In this document: one piece after another, positions 9,485 through 17,784 of the stretch | Layout: each line of letters begins with the position of its first letter | Position numbering within the stretch: position 1 is the stretch's first letter | NCBI RefSeq assembly: GCF_041538045.1 | Contig: NZ_JBGOSE010000003.1 | Coordinates: forward strand, 248,001-312,000 | DNA from: Aliiglaciecola sp041538045 | Lineage (GTDB): Bacteria; Pseudomonadota; Gammaproteobacteria; Enterobacterales; Alteromonadaceae | Length of the DNA: 64,000 nt | Direction of reading: 5' to 3' | Notes under the pieces: generated by a model | What the model was told of the DNA's origin: nothing | The model's input: only the letters and a program-made list of their open reading frames with translations | Databases searched by the model: none | Program-made: the position numbers and the translations under genes

Positions 9485-12400
9485 GTGGCAAAACAAAACA
9501 ATTGGAACCAAGCTGTTGCTCAATCGTTATATGAGCATAGTTCCATCGCAATGATAGTTTGTGATTTAGAAGGTAAGATCGCAAACTCAAACTTTGCTGC
9601 TGGGCAACTATTCGATGTTGATAGTCCCTCATTGATAGGAAAACAGATTTGCGATCTTTTCACCTTAAATCATAGTAAATCGAACTTTGATGAGTTTTTT
9701 GAGCAAGCAGCTAATACTCGCTTACCCAGCTTTCATGCTGAGTTAAATGCCGGCGAGCCAATTGCTATATCCACTCCCACATTTGCCATCCACTATGTCA
9801 CTGCAGTAATCGATCAGTTACCAAAAGACCAATTTGAAGGATGGGTAATCTCTTTTAGTCCGGCAAAAAAATTAGTATCCGCACAAACCGTTGTAAACAA
9901 TTTATTAGCAAGGTACGAGGTAGCCAAACAATCTGGTATTGGCGTTTGGCAATATGACTTTTCTTCGCAGGAAGTTATCTGGGACGAACAGATGTGCCGC
10001 TTGTATGGTGTGAGTGCAGAGCATTACTCTACCGATTTGCAAGATTGGTTTTCATTTATTCATCCCGAAGATCGTGAAATGGCAATCAACGAATTTCAGC
10101 AAACAGATATCTTAAATAGCAAATACGAAGCCGAGTTTAGGATCAAAACATCTTCGGGTATTAACAAATACATCCATAGTTTTGGGCAAGTTATTCAAAC
10201 AGCTGATAATAACGCCTTGAAGTTTACCGGCATCAATATTGATCTGACGGAACAATATGAAACACAGCAAAAGTTAATAGAAAGTAAAGCGCAAAACGAA
10301 TTTTTAGCGACTATTGTTCAAGAAGCTGAAAATGCAATCATGATGTGCGATGCTGACATGATTATTGAATGGGTAAATCCCGCTTTTGTAAAATTAAGTG
10401 GATACTCACTGGAAGAAATTAAAGGTCAATCACCAAAGAACTTTCTTTTTGGTCCTAAGACAGACACCTCAACAGTACAGGAAATCAAACTAGCGATTGC
10501 AGAAGGTAAAAGTTTTAGCTATGAGTTAATTCATTACAATAAGCAAAAACAGACGGTATGGTTACGCGCAAATATTAAACCCATAAAGGAAAATAATACA
10601 GTTGTACGAATTATTGTTGTTGCCACAGATATTTCAATACCCAAACAACAAGAGCTAGAGTTAATAAATTACAGCAATATGCAGGAAGCTATTTTAAATA
10701 GCGCCAACCTTATTGTTATGTCCACAGACTTATCTGGCCACATCATTACTTACAATAGTTTTGCAGAGAAAACGTTGAAGTACGATCGTCAAGAAGTAGT
10801 TTGCCGGTTGAGACCAGAGTTATTTTTCACCCCAGAAGCCCTGAATGACCACGCGAAGCAACTTAGTAAAAAAATAGGTACCGCAATTCCTCCTGGTATA
10901 GAGTCTATTACCTACTCAGCTAGACAAGGCATTGCCGATGAATATGAAACTCAATTTGTAAGCAAGAATGGCAAAACAATTCCAATCCAGTTAGCAGTAA
11001 CAGCAGTAATGAATGCAGAAAAAGACGTTGAAGGATTTTTGCTAATTGGACGTGATATTTCTGAATTTAAACACATTGAAGGGGAAAAAGAGCGAAGCGC
11101 GTCGTTATTAAGGGCGACTGGAAGAGTTGCTAAGTTGGGTGCTTGGGAAGTAAATATGAGCACTAACGATGTATATTGGTCTGATGAGGTTTACCGTATC
11201 CACGAACTTCCTATTGGTAGCAAAGTTGATGTCGAAAATGCAATTAACTTTTACCTACCTGAACATCGACAAAAAGTTAAAGATGCGTTAAGCGAAGCGA
11301 CCATAAGTAATATTCCATTCAATTTCCAGTTGCCATTTGTCACAGCAAAAAACAATAAAATATGGGTTAAATCATTTGGGTTTAGAGAACACACCCCAAA
11401 TGGGGATGTGATACTACGTGGCGCTTTCCAAGACATAACAGAGCTTAAAGAGGCTGAAGAAAAGGCTAAAGTTGCCAGTCAGGCAAAAAGTGATTTCTTA
11501 GCAAACATGAGCCATGAAATTCGAACACCGATAAACGGCATTATTGGAATGAATGATCTTTTGCTAAACACGCCTTTGTCGGAACAACAGCTTAAATATG
11601 CAGAGCTTGCTCAAAACAGCGGACACATTTTACTGACCTTAATTAATGATATTTTAGATTTTTCAAAGATTGAAGCAGGCAAATTAGAAATTGAAGTTAT
11701 AGAGTTTGATTTACATGAGATGCTAAATAAATTTGTTGAAAGCTTCTCCATTCGAGCTCAAGAAAAACAGTTAGAACTTATATTTTCTATGCACCCGAAT
11801 GTACCAAGATGGATTCAAGGTGATCCTGGAAGAATAAGACAAATACTGACCAATCTTACAAGTAACGCTATCAAATTTACCCAAAAAGGCGAAATCGTCA
11901 TTAAAGTAAACTTGCTTAACGAGAACAAGCTAATATTTTGTGTCATTGATTCTGGAATTGGAATTTCAAAAGAGAAGCAACAGCAGTTGTTCCATAAGTT
12001 TAGCCAAGTAGATGCATCTACCACCCGTAAATTTGGGGGGACAGGTTTAGGCTTATCCATCGCCAAAGAACTTGTTGAATTATTATCTGGAGAAATAGGC
12101 GTTAACAGCGAATGGCAAAAAGGTTCCGAGTTTTGGTTTACCCTTAAATTTGAGCCCGCTGAAAATGATCACAGCAACCAAAATTATGACATATCTAGTA
12201 CTCATTTAGCTAACTTGAATGTATTAGTGGTAGACGATAATCAAACCAATAGAGAAGTTTTATCATCTATTTTAGTTTCTGAAAATATAACGGTGATGCA
12301 AGCAAAGAATTCTCCTGAAGCGTTAAAGTTGCTGCGTAAACACTGTGAAATGAAAAACAATATAGATATTGCGATTATCGATGCTGATATGCCAGGCATA

Positions 12401-13054
12401 AATGGTATGGAATTAGGAAAAGCAATCAAGAGTGACGAAAGATTCGCATATTTAAATATGATTTTGATGACATCTGTTGCAAGGCGGGGAGATGCTCAGA
12501 AATTTAAAAGTATCGGTTTCGATGCGTTTTTCCATAAACCCATTAAAAATGACGATTTATTCTCGGCAATAAGCCAAATAGCTAATCACAAAAGTGAAAA
12601 AGAACAAAGATCACATCAAGAGTATGAGCTTATAACACGCCACAATGCGAGACATAATTTGATTGGAAAGCCACGTATATTGTTAGTTGAGGACAATCAA
12701 ATTAACCAGGCTGTAGCCAATGAAATGCTTAATAATTTAGAGTGTATAACAGAAGTAGCAAATAATGGATTAGAGGCTATAGAACAGCTAACACAAGCAA
12801 CCACAGCCTTTGATATTATTTTGATGGACTGCCAAATGCCCGTTATGGATGGTTATGAAGCCAGCAGAATAATTCGCGCTCATAAAGGGGGCAAGTTTGA
12901 TCCAAATATTCTAATTATTGCATTAACGGCAAATGCGATGAAGGGGGATAAAGAGCGATGTTTAGATGCTGGAATGGATGGCTACCTTAGTAAACCCATA
13001 GTCATTGAAGACTTAAAACAAGGTTTGCTTCAGTGGCAAAATAAACTACATTAA
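9485..13054 (+). CDS. Soluble multi-PAS hybrid sensor histidine kinase with two receiver domains
   Basis: 1189 residues from a GTG at 9485 with AGGA nine bases upstream. Five PAS domains fill about residues 15-650; the second and fifth are PAS_3-like (DEQMCRLYGV...HPEDRE; SDEVYRIHEL). The dimerisation helix ANMSHEIRTPING places the phosphorylated His near residue 677. N-box NLTSNAIKF (about 789), DSGIGI and GGTGLGLSI define the ATPase. Two receiver domains follow, with Asp near 965 (IIDADMPG) and near 1114 (LMDCQMPVMDG). There is no transmembrane segment and no Hpt domain, so it senses a cytoplasmic signal and must pass phosphate to a separate Hpt protein. No partner regulator is adjacent. 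Confidence 0.93.
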   Translation: MAKQNNWNQAVAQSLYEHSSIAMIVCDLEGKIANSNFAAGQLFDVDSPSLIGKQICDLFTLNHSKSNFDEFFEQAANTRLPSFHAELNAGEPIAISTPTFAIHYVTAVIDQLPKDQFEGWVISFSPAKKLVSAQTVVNNLLARYEVAKQSGIGVWQYDFSSQEVIWDEQMCRLYGVSAEHYSTDLQDWFSFIHPEDREMAINEFQQTDILNSKYEAEFRIKTSSGINKYIHSFGQVIQTADNNALKFTGINIDLTEQYETQQKLIESKAQNEFLATIVQEAENAIMMCDADMIIEWVNPAFVKLSGYSLEEIKGQSPKNFLFGPKTDTSTVQEIKLAIAEGKSFSYELIHYNKQKQTVWLRANIKPIKENNTVVRIIVVATDISIPKQQELELINYSNMQEAILNSANLIVMSTDLSGHIITYNSFAEKTLKYDRQEVVCRLRPELFFTPEALNDHAKQLSKKIGTAIPPGIESITYSARQGIADEYETQFVSKNGKTIPIQLAVTAVMNAEKDVEGFLLIGRDISEFKHIEGEKERSASLLRATGRVAKLGAWEVNMSTNDVYWSDEVYRIHELPIGSKVDVENAINFYLPEHRQKVKDALSEATISNIPFNFQLPFVTAKNNKIWVKSFGFREHTPNGDVILRGAFQDITELKEAEEKAKVASQAKSDFLANMSHEIRTPINGIIGMNDLLLNTPLSEQQLKYAELAQNSGHILLTLINDILDFSKIEAGKLEIEVIEFDLHEMLNKFVESFSIRAQEKQLELIFSMHPNVPRWIQGDPGRIRQILTNLTSNAIKFTQKGEIVIKVNLLNENKLIFCVIDSGIGISKEKQQQLFHKFSQVDASTTRKFGGTGLGLSIAKELVELLSGEIGVNSEWQKGSEFWFTLKFEPAENDHSNQNYDISSTHLANLNVLVVDDNQTNREVLSSILVSENITVMQAKNSPEALKLLRKHCEMKNNIDIAIIDADMPGINGMELGKAIKSDERFAYLNMILMTSVARRGDAQKFKSIGFDAFFHKPIKNDDLFSAISQIANHKSEKEQRSHQEYELITRHNARHNLIGKPRILLVEDNQINQAVANEMLNNLECITEVANNGLEAIEQLTQATTAFDIILMDCQMPVMDGYEASRIIRAHKGGKFDPNILIIALTANAMKGDKERCLDAGMDGYLSKPIVIEDLKQGLLQWQNKLH

Positions 13055-13076
13055 ATCTTTGGGTTTAACACGCTAC

Positions 13077-13114
13077 AAATAAAAAAGGTGTGTCTAATAA
13101 ATTAGACACACCTT
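13077..13114 (-). terminator. Intrinsic terminator of the CsrB-type RNA
   Basis: On the minus strand the hairpin AAGGTGTGTCTAA / TTAGACACACCTT (13 perfect pairs, four-base loop) is followed by TTTTTTATTT. The tail lies on the minus-strand side, so it serves the small RNA; the same stem may also end the kinase transcript on the plus strand. Confidence 0.9.
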
Positions 13115-13494
13115 AGAAATTTTGAGAATCCCTCTCAGCTATCCTTCGCTATTAAACCATCCCGGTCAACATCCATATACACCCCTTTCCTTCCAATCTC
13201 GCTCATCCTTAAGTGAGGCACTCTCCCTGAGTGAGTCCCTTTCCATAAATCCTTAAATTACTGTACATCCTTACTTACAGTATTTCTCTTCCTTAAGATT
13301 GTCCCTATTCTTCCCTAACTATCCCTGTGTTTGTTGTCCTTTTCTTAATGTTCACCTTGAACATTTACTTTCATCCATTGAAAGTGTCCCTTTGGCTATC
13401 CTTAAGTCTTCCTGACCCATCGTATTTCCCTGTGACGAGTTATAAGATAAAGGAATTAAAAGTTTGTACCAGTGCCCCGAGCACGCTTTTTTTG
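13077..13494 (-). ncRNA. csrB: CsrB-type small RNA that sequesters CsrA/RsmA
   Basis: Read on the minus strand, about 310 bases (13431 down to 13125) carry 22 GGA trinucleotides, mostly AGGGA or AAGGA. Many sit in loops of short hairpins: CACTC/GAGTG, TGAGA/TCTCA, TTTCA/TGAAA, ACTGTA/TACAGT and CTCA/TGAG all enclose a GGA. The RNA would end at the perfect 13-bp terminator hairpin and T-tract at 13114-13077. Number, spacing and loop position of the GGA motifs match CsrB/CsrC/RsmY/Z RNAs, which bind CsrA dimers and free its mRNA targets. The 5' end is set from a candidate -10 box and is approximate. No conserved protein is encoded. Confidence 0.87.
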
Positions 13495-13500
13495 CTAGCC

Positions 13501-13506
13501 ATTATA
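13501..13506 (-). promoter_or_regulatory. Candidate -10 box for the CsrB-type RNA
   Basis: Minus-strand TATAAT in the context TTAGTATAATGG; the region 17 bases upstream is AT-rich without a good -35 hexamer, as expected for an activator-dependent promoter. About 90 bases further upstream (13594-13606) is TGTAAG, half of the TGTAAG-N6-CTTACA site bound by UvrY/GacA-type regulators; the second half is poor. Confidence 0.45.
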
Positions 13507-13762
13507 CTAAAGTCTAAATTTTTAAAATTAATTCAATATATTCATATAGTTAAATAATTAGTAAGCCTTACTCTAGGGGTTTATTCCGCTTAAGACTTAC
13601 AGCCATGTACGAAATATCGTACAAATAAAATATCTTTTATCTTACCATTCAATTTAGGCTAATTAGTTTAAGGAGGAGGAATTTAAAATCTTGTCAATTT
13701 CAATTGTTACATGCTTAATAAAACAACAATATCGACATTGCAAATCTTAAGATAGAGGAGGG

Positions 13763-13806
13763 TTAAGAGAAGAAAAGTACCAGTTGCTGAGACTTTCTTC
13801 TCTTAA
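13763..13806. repeat. Long imperfect inverted repeat downstream of the GNAT gene
   Basis: TTAAGAGAAGAAAAGT (13763-13778) pairs with ACTTTCTTCTCTTAA (13792-13806) with a single bulge and a 13-base loop. It lies just after the stop of the minus-strand GNAT gene. No T-tract follows, so transcription termination is possible but not shown. Confidence 0.5.
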
Positions 13807-13821
13807 GAAATGAAGCGATAT

Positions 13822-14466
13822 TCATGCTGAACGAGGTTTAAACATAATTTGGCCATTGATACGAGACACTTTGAGTTCTTCTAAGTATTGATATTTCCCG
13901 TCATCAAAAAACGACAAACATTTAGGTAGCGTTACATAAACACCCACACCTTCACTTTTCTCTTCTTCAAGAACAATACTATCAATAGCGCTCATTAGAA
14001 AATGTCCAAGACCCCGATGTTGATGATCAGGATGCACACCTATGAACGACAACATGTGATATTTTTCATGGGGAATACGCTCCCTCACACGCTGTTCTTT
14101 TTCAATCATTTGCTTTGTACCAATATAGCCCGCTGTAAGCAACATCTTCAAACGCCAATGCCAAAACCGATCAGGATTAAAAGCACTATCAGGTTTGATT
14201 AAACAAGCCACCGCCAATAATCGATCACTTTCAAACACGCCTATCATCGGCTGCTTAGCAGTCCAAAATGCATTCAACTCTTCTCGAATTGCTCCTCGTA
14301 AACGAGATTCATAACCTTCTTTATCAGAATCGAAGATGTCTAAAAATAGCGGATCATCATGATAAGCTTGGTACAAAATTGAAGCCGCGATCTTTAGATC
14401 TTCAGCAGCAAGGTAGACAGCTTTGATGGTATCCACTGGGTTTATGTCTTGTGCGGTATTTGACAT
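13822..14466 (-). CDS. GNAT-family N-acetyltransferase
   Basis: 214 residues. The C-terminal half has the GNAT acetyl-CoA site: LSFIGVHPDHQHRGLGHFLM (motif A, Q-x-x-G-x-G type), with the following helix and a late GVYVTLPKCLSFFDDGKY strand. The N-terminal half is a helical GNAT lead-in. The substrate is not predictable. The ATG at 14466 follows an AGAGAG-like site. It is transcribed alone, with a 278-bp AT-rich region to the divergent DUF2789 gene. Confidence 0.85.
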   Translation of the reverse strand: MSNTAQDINPVDTIKAVYLAAEDLKIAASILYQAYHDDPLFLDIFDSDKEGYESRLRGAIREELNAFWTAKQPMIGVFESDRLLAVACLIKPDSAFNPDRFWHWRLKMLLTAGYIGTKQMIEKEQRVRERIPHEKYHMLSFIGVHPDHQHRGLGHFLMSAIDSIVLEEEKSEGVGVYVTLPKCLSFFDDGKYQYLEELKVSRINGQIMFKPRSA

Positions 14467-14744
14467 AGTTCGACTCTCTTCAATTAGGAAACTTCACTTT
14501 ACATAATTATTAACCATTTGTTAACAATTCATTAAACTCAATTGCAAACAATTTAGACTATTTTGTGCTGAATAGGTTGATTTATAGCCTATTCCCCCCA
14601 AGACTTAAAGAAACAACGGTAAAAGTATCCACGGCATAAAAGATAGCAACAAGGTGAAAAGCAACAACTCTAAGTTTCGAACCAATTAGCAAGGAACTGA
14701 ATTGACGACCCGTTGAAAATAGAATTTCATATAGGAGACAGTAC

Positions 14745-14975
14745 ATGTTAACTGAAAATCTAGAATTGAAAGACTTGTTTTTACAACTAGGCTTAGCAAA
14801 TGATGACGAGTCTATTGAGCGCTTTATTGCGGAACATAAAGGTTTAGATAAATCGATAAAACTTGAAGAAGCCACTTTTTGGACCCAGGCTCAGTCGACC
14901 TTTATTAGGCAGTCCTTTTTTGAAGATGCGGAATGGACAGAGTTAATCGATCAGCTAGACAATCGTTTACGATAA
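14745..14975 (+). CDS. DUF2789 family small protein
   Basis: 76 residues with the family pattern: LKDLFLQLGL, FIAEHKGL, the FW-x-x-AQ-x-x-FIR motif and a C-terminal DWxE-like EWTELIDQLDNRLR. The ribosome binding site AGGAG lies seven bases before the ATG. The family is widespread in Gammaproteobacteria and has no assigned function; the protein is acidic, cytoplasmic and probably helical. Confidence 0.85.
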   Translation: MLTENLELKDLFLQLGLANDDESIERFIAEHKGLDKSIKLEEATFWTQAQSTFIRQSFFEDAEWTELIDQLDNRLR

Positions 14976-14989
14976 GCTAACTGGCTAGT

Positions 14990-15014
14990 TACAGCCCAAC
15001 GATGCTGGGCTGTA
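14990..15014. terminator. Hairpin between convergent genes
   Basis: TACAGCCCA and TGGGCTGTA pair over nine bases with a seven-base loop, between the stops of DUF2789 (+) and the DUF3192 lipoprotein (-). Short T/A-rich flanks make it a plausible shared terminator. Confidence 0.6.
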
Positions 15015-15024
15015 GTTTGCAAAC

Positions 15025-15387
15025 TTAAATGTTTTGGTAAGCGGAGTCGCCCCATCCGATTAGATTACCATTTTTGAATACCAATGGAGTACATTCATCT
15101 TTAGTGGTAACACCGTCACCTTCTCGACGCTGTGTGCGATAAAACAAAACGTTTATCTCGTCGTTATTTTGTTGGTATAACTCACTAAAATCTGGTGTAC
15201 CGAGACGGCTTCTAATATCTGCAATCGCTGTATTTGACTCTAATCTTGCAATTGCCTTTCTATTCTTGCGCTCTTTTTGTTCCCAATCTGATTGATAAGA
15301 ATAATCCCCTTCACCACCAACCGATATAACACAGCCAGATAAAGTAAGAGGTAAGATCAATGCTGCAGCAACAAGTGTTTTTTTCAT
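15025..15387 (-). CDS. DUF3192 family lipoprotein
   Basis: 120 residues. A signal peptide ends in the lipobox LSGC (Cys near residue 19), followed by a Ser/Gly/Asp linker, so it is a lipoprotein. The DUF3192 domain (about residues 45-120) has SRLGTPDFSE, VLFYRTQR, DGVTTKDECTPLVF and GWGDSAY. The fold resembles BamE/SmpA-like small domains. A second DUF3192 protein with a transmembrane anchor instead of a lipobox lies at 19229. Function unknown. Confidence 0.85.
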   Translation of the reverse strand: MKKTLVAAALILPLTLSGCVISVGGEGDYSYQSDWEQKERKNRKAIARLESNTAIADIRSRLGTPDFSELYQQNNDEINVLFYRTQRREGDGVTTKDECTPLVFKNGNLIGWGDSAYQNI

Positions 15388-15548
15388 TTTAAGTTCCTTG
15401 GAGTTTCAATTTTATTGTTTACATGCAGTCCACTATACAAAATTGAAGCCAAAAATTAACCCATTGATATATAACAAGATATATTAATGCATGTGATTCT
15501 CAATACAGTTAAAATAGCCACATTGGCTAATAATTAGTGTTTTTCATC

Positions 15549-15842
15549 ATGTCAAATCAGCACCAGTACATTGCTTCACTGTGTAAAAATTTAAAATCTA
15601 AAGGAAAAGCGCCAAGTGTGGCGTTAATCAAAAAAGCATCTAACCGACCACTACCATTGCGGGAAGTTATTGATGTTTTAAGGCGCTGGCAAGACGAGCC
15701 AGAGCAATTTGCGGATCTAATTGAAGACGATGTTCCCATGCAGAAACCAACTGATTTAGCACAGCATGTAAATCAGTTAGAAAAACGCATCGCATTATTG
15801 GAACAGCAGGTGTTGAGCCTAACCCAAGCTTTGAAACAATAA
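15549..15842 (+). CDS. Small hypothetical protein with C-terminal coiled coil
   Basis: 97 residues from the ATG at 15549 (a GTG 12 bases upstream is also possible). Residues 1-55 look like a small helical, possibly helix-turn-helix domain (PSVALIKKASNRPLPLREVI, then a VLRRW helix), reminiscent of the N-terminal domain of KfrA-like DNA-binding proteins; this is a weak resemblance. Residues 70-97 form a leucine heptad coiled coil (LEKRIALLEQQVLSL). The coding sequence ends just before the 57-bp repeat array. Function unknown. Confidence 0.6.
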   Translation: MSNQHQYIASLCKNLKSKGKAPSVALIKKASNRPLPLREVIDVLRRWQDEPEQFADLIEDDVPMQKPTDLAQHVNQLEKRIALLEQQVLSLTQALKQ

Positions 15843-15849
15843 TCCCAAG

Positions 15850-16215
15850 CCTGTAGGCGGTGGCTTTAGCCCCGCAATGTGAATTGGATGTCCCCTACGC
15901 CATGGCCTAAAGGCCATACTACAGGTCCCGCGATGAGAATGGGGTGTTCATCTACCCCATGGCCTAAAGGCCATGCTACTGGCCCCGCGATGAGAATGGG
16001 ATGTTCATCTATGCCATGGCCTAAAGGCCATGCTACAGGCCTCACAATATGAATGGGATGTTCCCCCACTCCATGGCCTAAAGGCCATGCTACAGGCCCC
16101 GCGATATGGATGGAATGTTCCCCTACTCCATGGCCTAAAGGCCATGCTACAGGCCCCGCAAAGTGAATGGGGTGTTCATTTATCCCATGGCCTGAAGGCC
16201 ATGCTACAGGCGTGG
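15850..16215. repeat. 57-bp palindrome-bearing tandem repeat, six full units plus part
   Basis: CCATGG occurs at 15900, 15957, 16014, 16071, 16128 and 16185, exactly 57 bp apart. Each unit holds the palindrome TGGCCTAAAGGCCA (last unit TGGCCTGAAGGCCA) followed by TGCTACAGGC, then a variable GATGxGAATGG-type spacer. A diverged partial unit precedes 15900. The array lies between a hypothetical gene and the 3' end of syd, overlapping the syd stop by a few bases. Because 57 is a multiple of three, both strands stay open in places and give spurious 19-residue-repeat ORFs. The TGGCC/GGCCA stems could form a row of RNA or DNA hairpins. Confidence 0.95.
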
Positions 16216-16746
16216 GGTGAGCTGTTGGATAAATTCGATTAATGAATTCGCTAGGGTTTCTTGCGGCTCCAATCCTATCTGTTCCAACATGACTCGCCCT
16301 GTCTCATTATGCACACTCACAATAAAATCGTCTTCGTCGGTGATGGCAAAAAACAACGTGTCTTCTTGCCCTAAACGTCTTTTCATCAACACGTGGGCCA
16401 CTAAATTTTGTTGTAATCGTTCAAAATCATCATCGTTCCAAGGCATCAATAATTGCAGATTCCCCCTTGGAGTTTGAGCATTTAGATTATCACTCCAAAA
16501 GCAGGTATAGTAATCCTTAAGTTGTTCATCCATTTTAATTTCAAGGGCTTTTTCAAAGTGTGCGAAGTGCCTGTCACTTGCTTGTTTAATCGGTAACCAT
16601 GGGACCCACTCATCTTGCTCTCCTTTTTGCTGATAGCATTTTGATGGCCAGTTTTCATCGAACTGAATAACCAATGGATGTTGATTACGTTGATGACAAT
16701 CGACATATTCAGAAACAAAATTTTGTAGTGCCGAATCAATGCTCAC
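16204..16746 (-). CDS. syd: SecY-interacting protein Syd
   Basis: 180 residues, like E. coli Syd (181), with colinear motifs: LLMPWNDDDFERLQQNLVAH, KRRLGQEDTLFFA, and a C-terminal LANSLIEFIQQLTP. Syd is a peripheral cytoplasmic protein that binds SecY and is linked to quality control of the translocon. The start is a GTG with AAGGA about ten bases upstream. It is divergent from queF, the same neighbourhood as in E. coli and many relatives. Its 3' end runs into the 57-bp repeat array, so the last codons may come from repeat sequence. Confidence 0.9.
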   Translation of the reverse strand: MSIDSALQNFVSEYVDCHQRNQHPLVIQFDENWPSKCYQQKGEQDEWVPWLPIKQASDRHFAHFEKALEIKMDEQLKDYYTCFWSDNLNAQTPRGNLQLLMPWNDDDFERLQQNLVAHVLMKRRLGQEDTLFFAITDEDDFIVSVHNETGRVMLEQIGLEPQETLANSLIEFIQQLTPRL

Positions 16747-16912
16747 AGACTACACTTCCTTATATTTAAATTAAGATGACTTGAAACAAACGAAGTGAAT
16801 ACCAATTATCTGCGGTAATATGCGAATCGAATCTGATAGTGGCGTAATTGCGTAATAACAATCATCAAAAAGGTATTTACACTGCTCAAGTATTGTATAA
16901 CGAGAAGACTAA

Positions 16913-17764
16913 ATGACAAATAAAACCGATGAGATAAGTAATGCATCTCCGGCACTAGAAAAACTAACACTGGGTAAAACAGTTGAATATGTGCAAACCT
17001 ATTCCCCAGAACTGTTGCAGGCAGTGCCCCGCAGTTTAAGTCGAGATACCATCGGATTAACTGGAAGCTTGCCATTTACTGGCGAAGATATCTGGAATGC
17101 ATATGAGCTATCCTGGCTCAACATGCGAGGAAAACCGCAAGTTGCAATAATGCAATGTATTGTTCCGTTTGACTCGCCGCATTTAATTGAATCAAAAAGC
17201 TTTAAATTATATTTAAACAGCTTTAATCAATCTAAAATCGAATCCATACAAACATTAACAAACACCCTTACCTCAGATTTATCAAATTGCGCTGGAAAGT
17301 CAGTACAAGTAAAAATAATTTTGCCAAAGGATTTTGCTAGTCAAAAAATTGAAGATATGCCTGGTGAAAATATTGATGATCAAGACATAGAGTTTACTGA
17401 TTACCAATTAGACGCCTCAGCATTAAAAATCACATCGAAGCAAGTGAGTGAAACACTTTGCAGTAACCTACTTAAATCCAATTGTCTGATCACTAACCAA
17501 CCCGATTGGGGAAGTATTATGATCCGCTACTCAGGTGCTCAAATTGACCAAGAATCACTGCTGCGCTATCTAATTTCATTTCGCCTCCACAATGAATTCC
17601 ATGAACAATGTGTAGAGCGAATTTTTCACGATATAAAGCATTACTGCAAACCATCAGAGTTAACCGTTTATGCACGCTACACTCGCCGCGGAGGACTTGA
17701 TATCAATCCCTTCAGAAGTGATTTTGAATCTGCATACAACATTGCAAGACAGGCTCGTCAGTAA
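16913..17764 (+). CDS. queF: NADPH-dependent 7-cyano-7-deazaguanine reductase
   Basis: 283 residues, the long (type II, YqcD-like) form made of two T-fold halves. The catalytic Cys and Asp lie in SNCLITNQPDWGS in the C-terminal half, and the NADPH-site ESKSFKLYLNSF motif is in the N-terminal half. It reduces preQ0 to preQ1 in queuosine tRNA modification. The ATG is preceded by GAGAAG. It is followed after 20 bp by ppnN, probably one transcript. Confidence 0.95.
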   Translation: MTNKTDEISNASPALEKLTLGKTVEYVQTYSPELLQAVPRSLSRDTIGLTGSLPFTGEDIWNAYELSWLNMRGKPQVAIMQCIVPFDSPHLIESKSFKLYLNSFNQSKIESIQTLTNTLTSDLSNCAGKSVQVKIILPKDFASQKIEDMPGENIDDQDIEFTDYQLDASALKITSKQVSETLCSNLLKSNCLITNQPDWGSIMIRYSGAQIDQESLLRYLISFRLHNEFHEQCVERIFHDIKHYCKPSELTVYARYTRRGGLDINPFRSDFESAYNIARQARQ

Positions 17765-17784
17765 GTTCGGAAATAGGACAATCT

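Noticed and set aside
9485..13054. Kinase as BarA itself
   Set aside because: No transmembrane helices, HAMP or Hpt domain; five PAS domains instead.
13327..13557. Plus-strand 76-codon open frame over the small-RNA region
   Set aside because: It lies antisense to the GGA-rich RNA, has no ribosome binding site and its composition follows the hairpin repeats.
15850..16215. CRISPR array
   Set aside because: Units are contiguous 57-bp near-copies with drifting rather than unique spacers, and no cas genes are near.
15866..16242. Open frames on both strands across the 57-bp repeats (19-residue repeat proteins)
   Set aside because: They exist only because the unit is a multiple of three; no start signals and no protein-like conservation.
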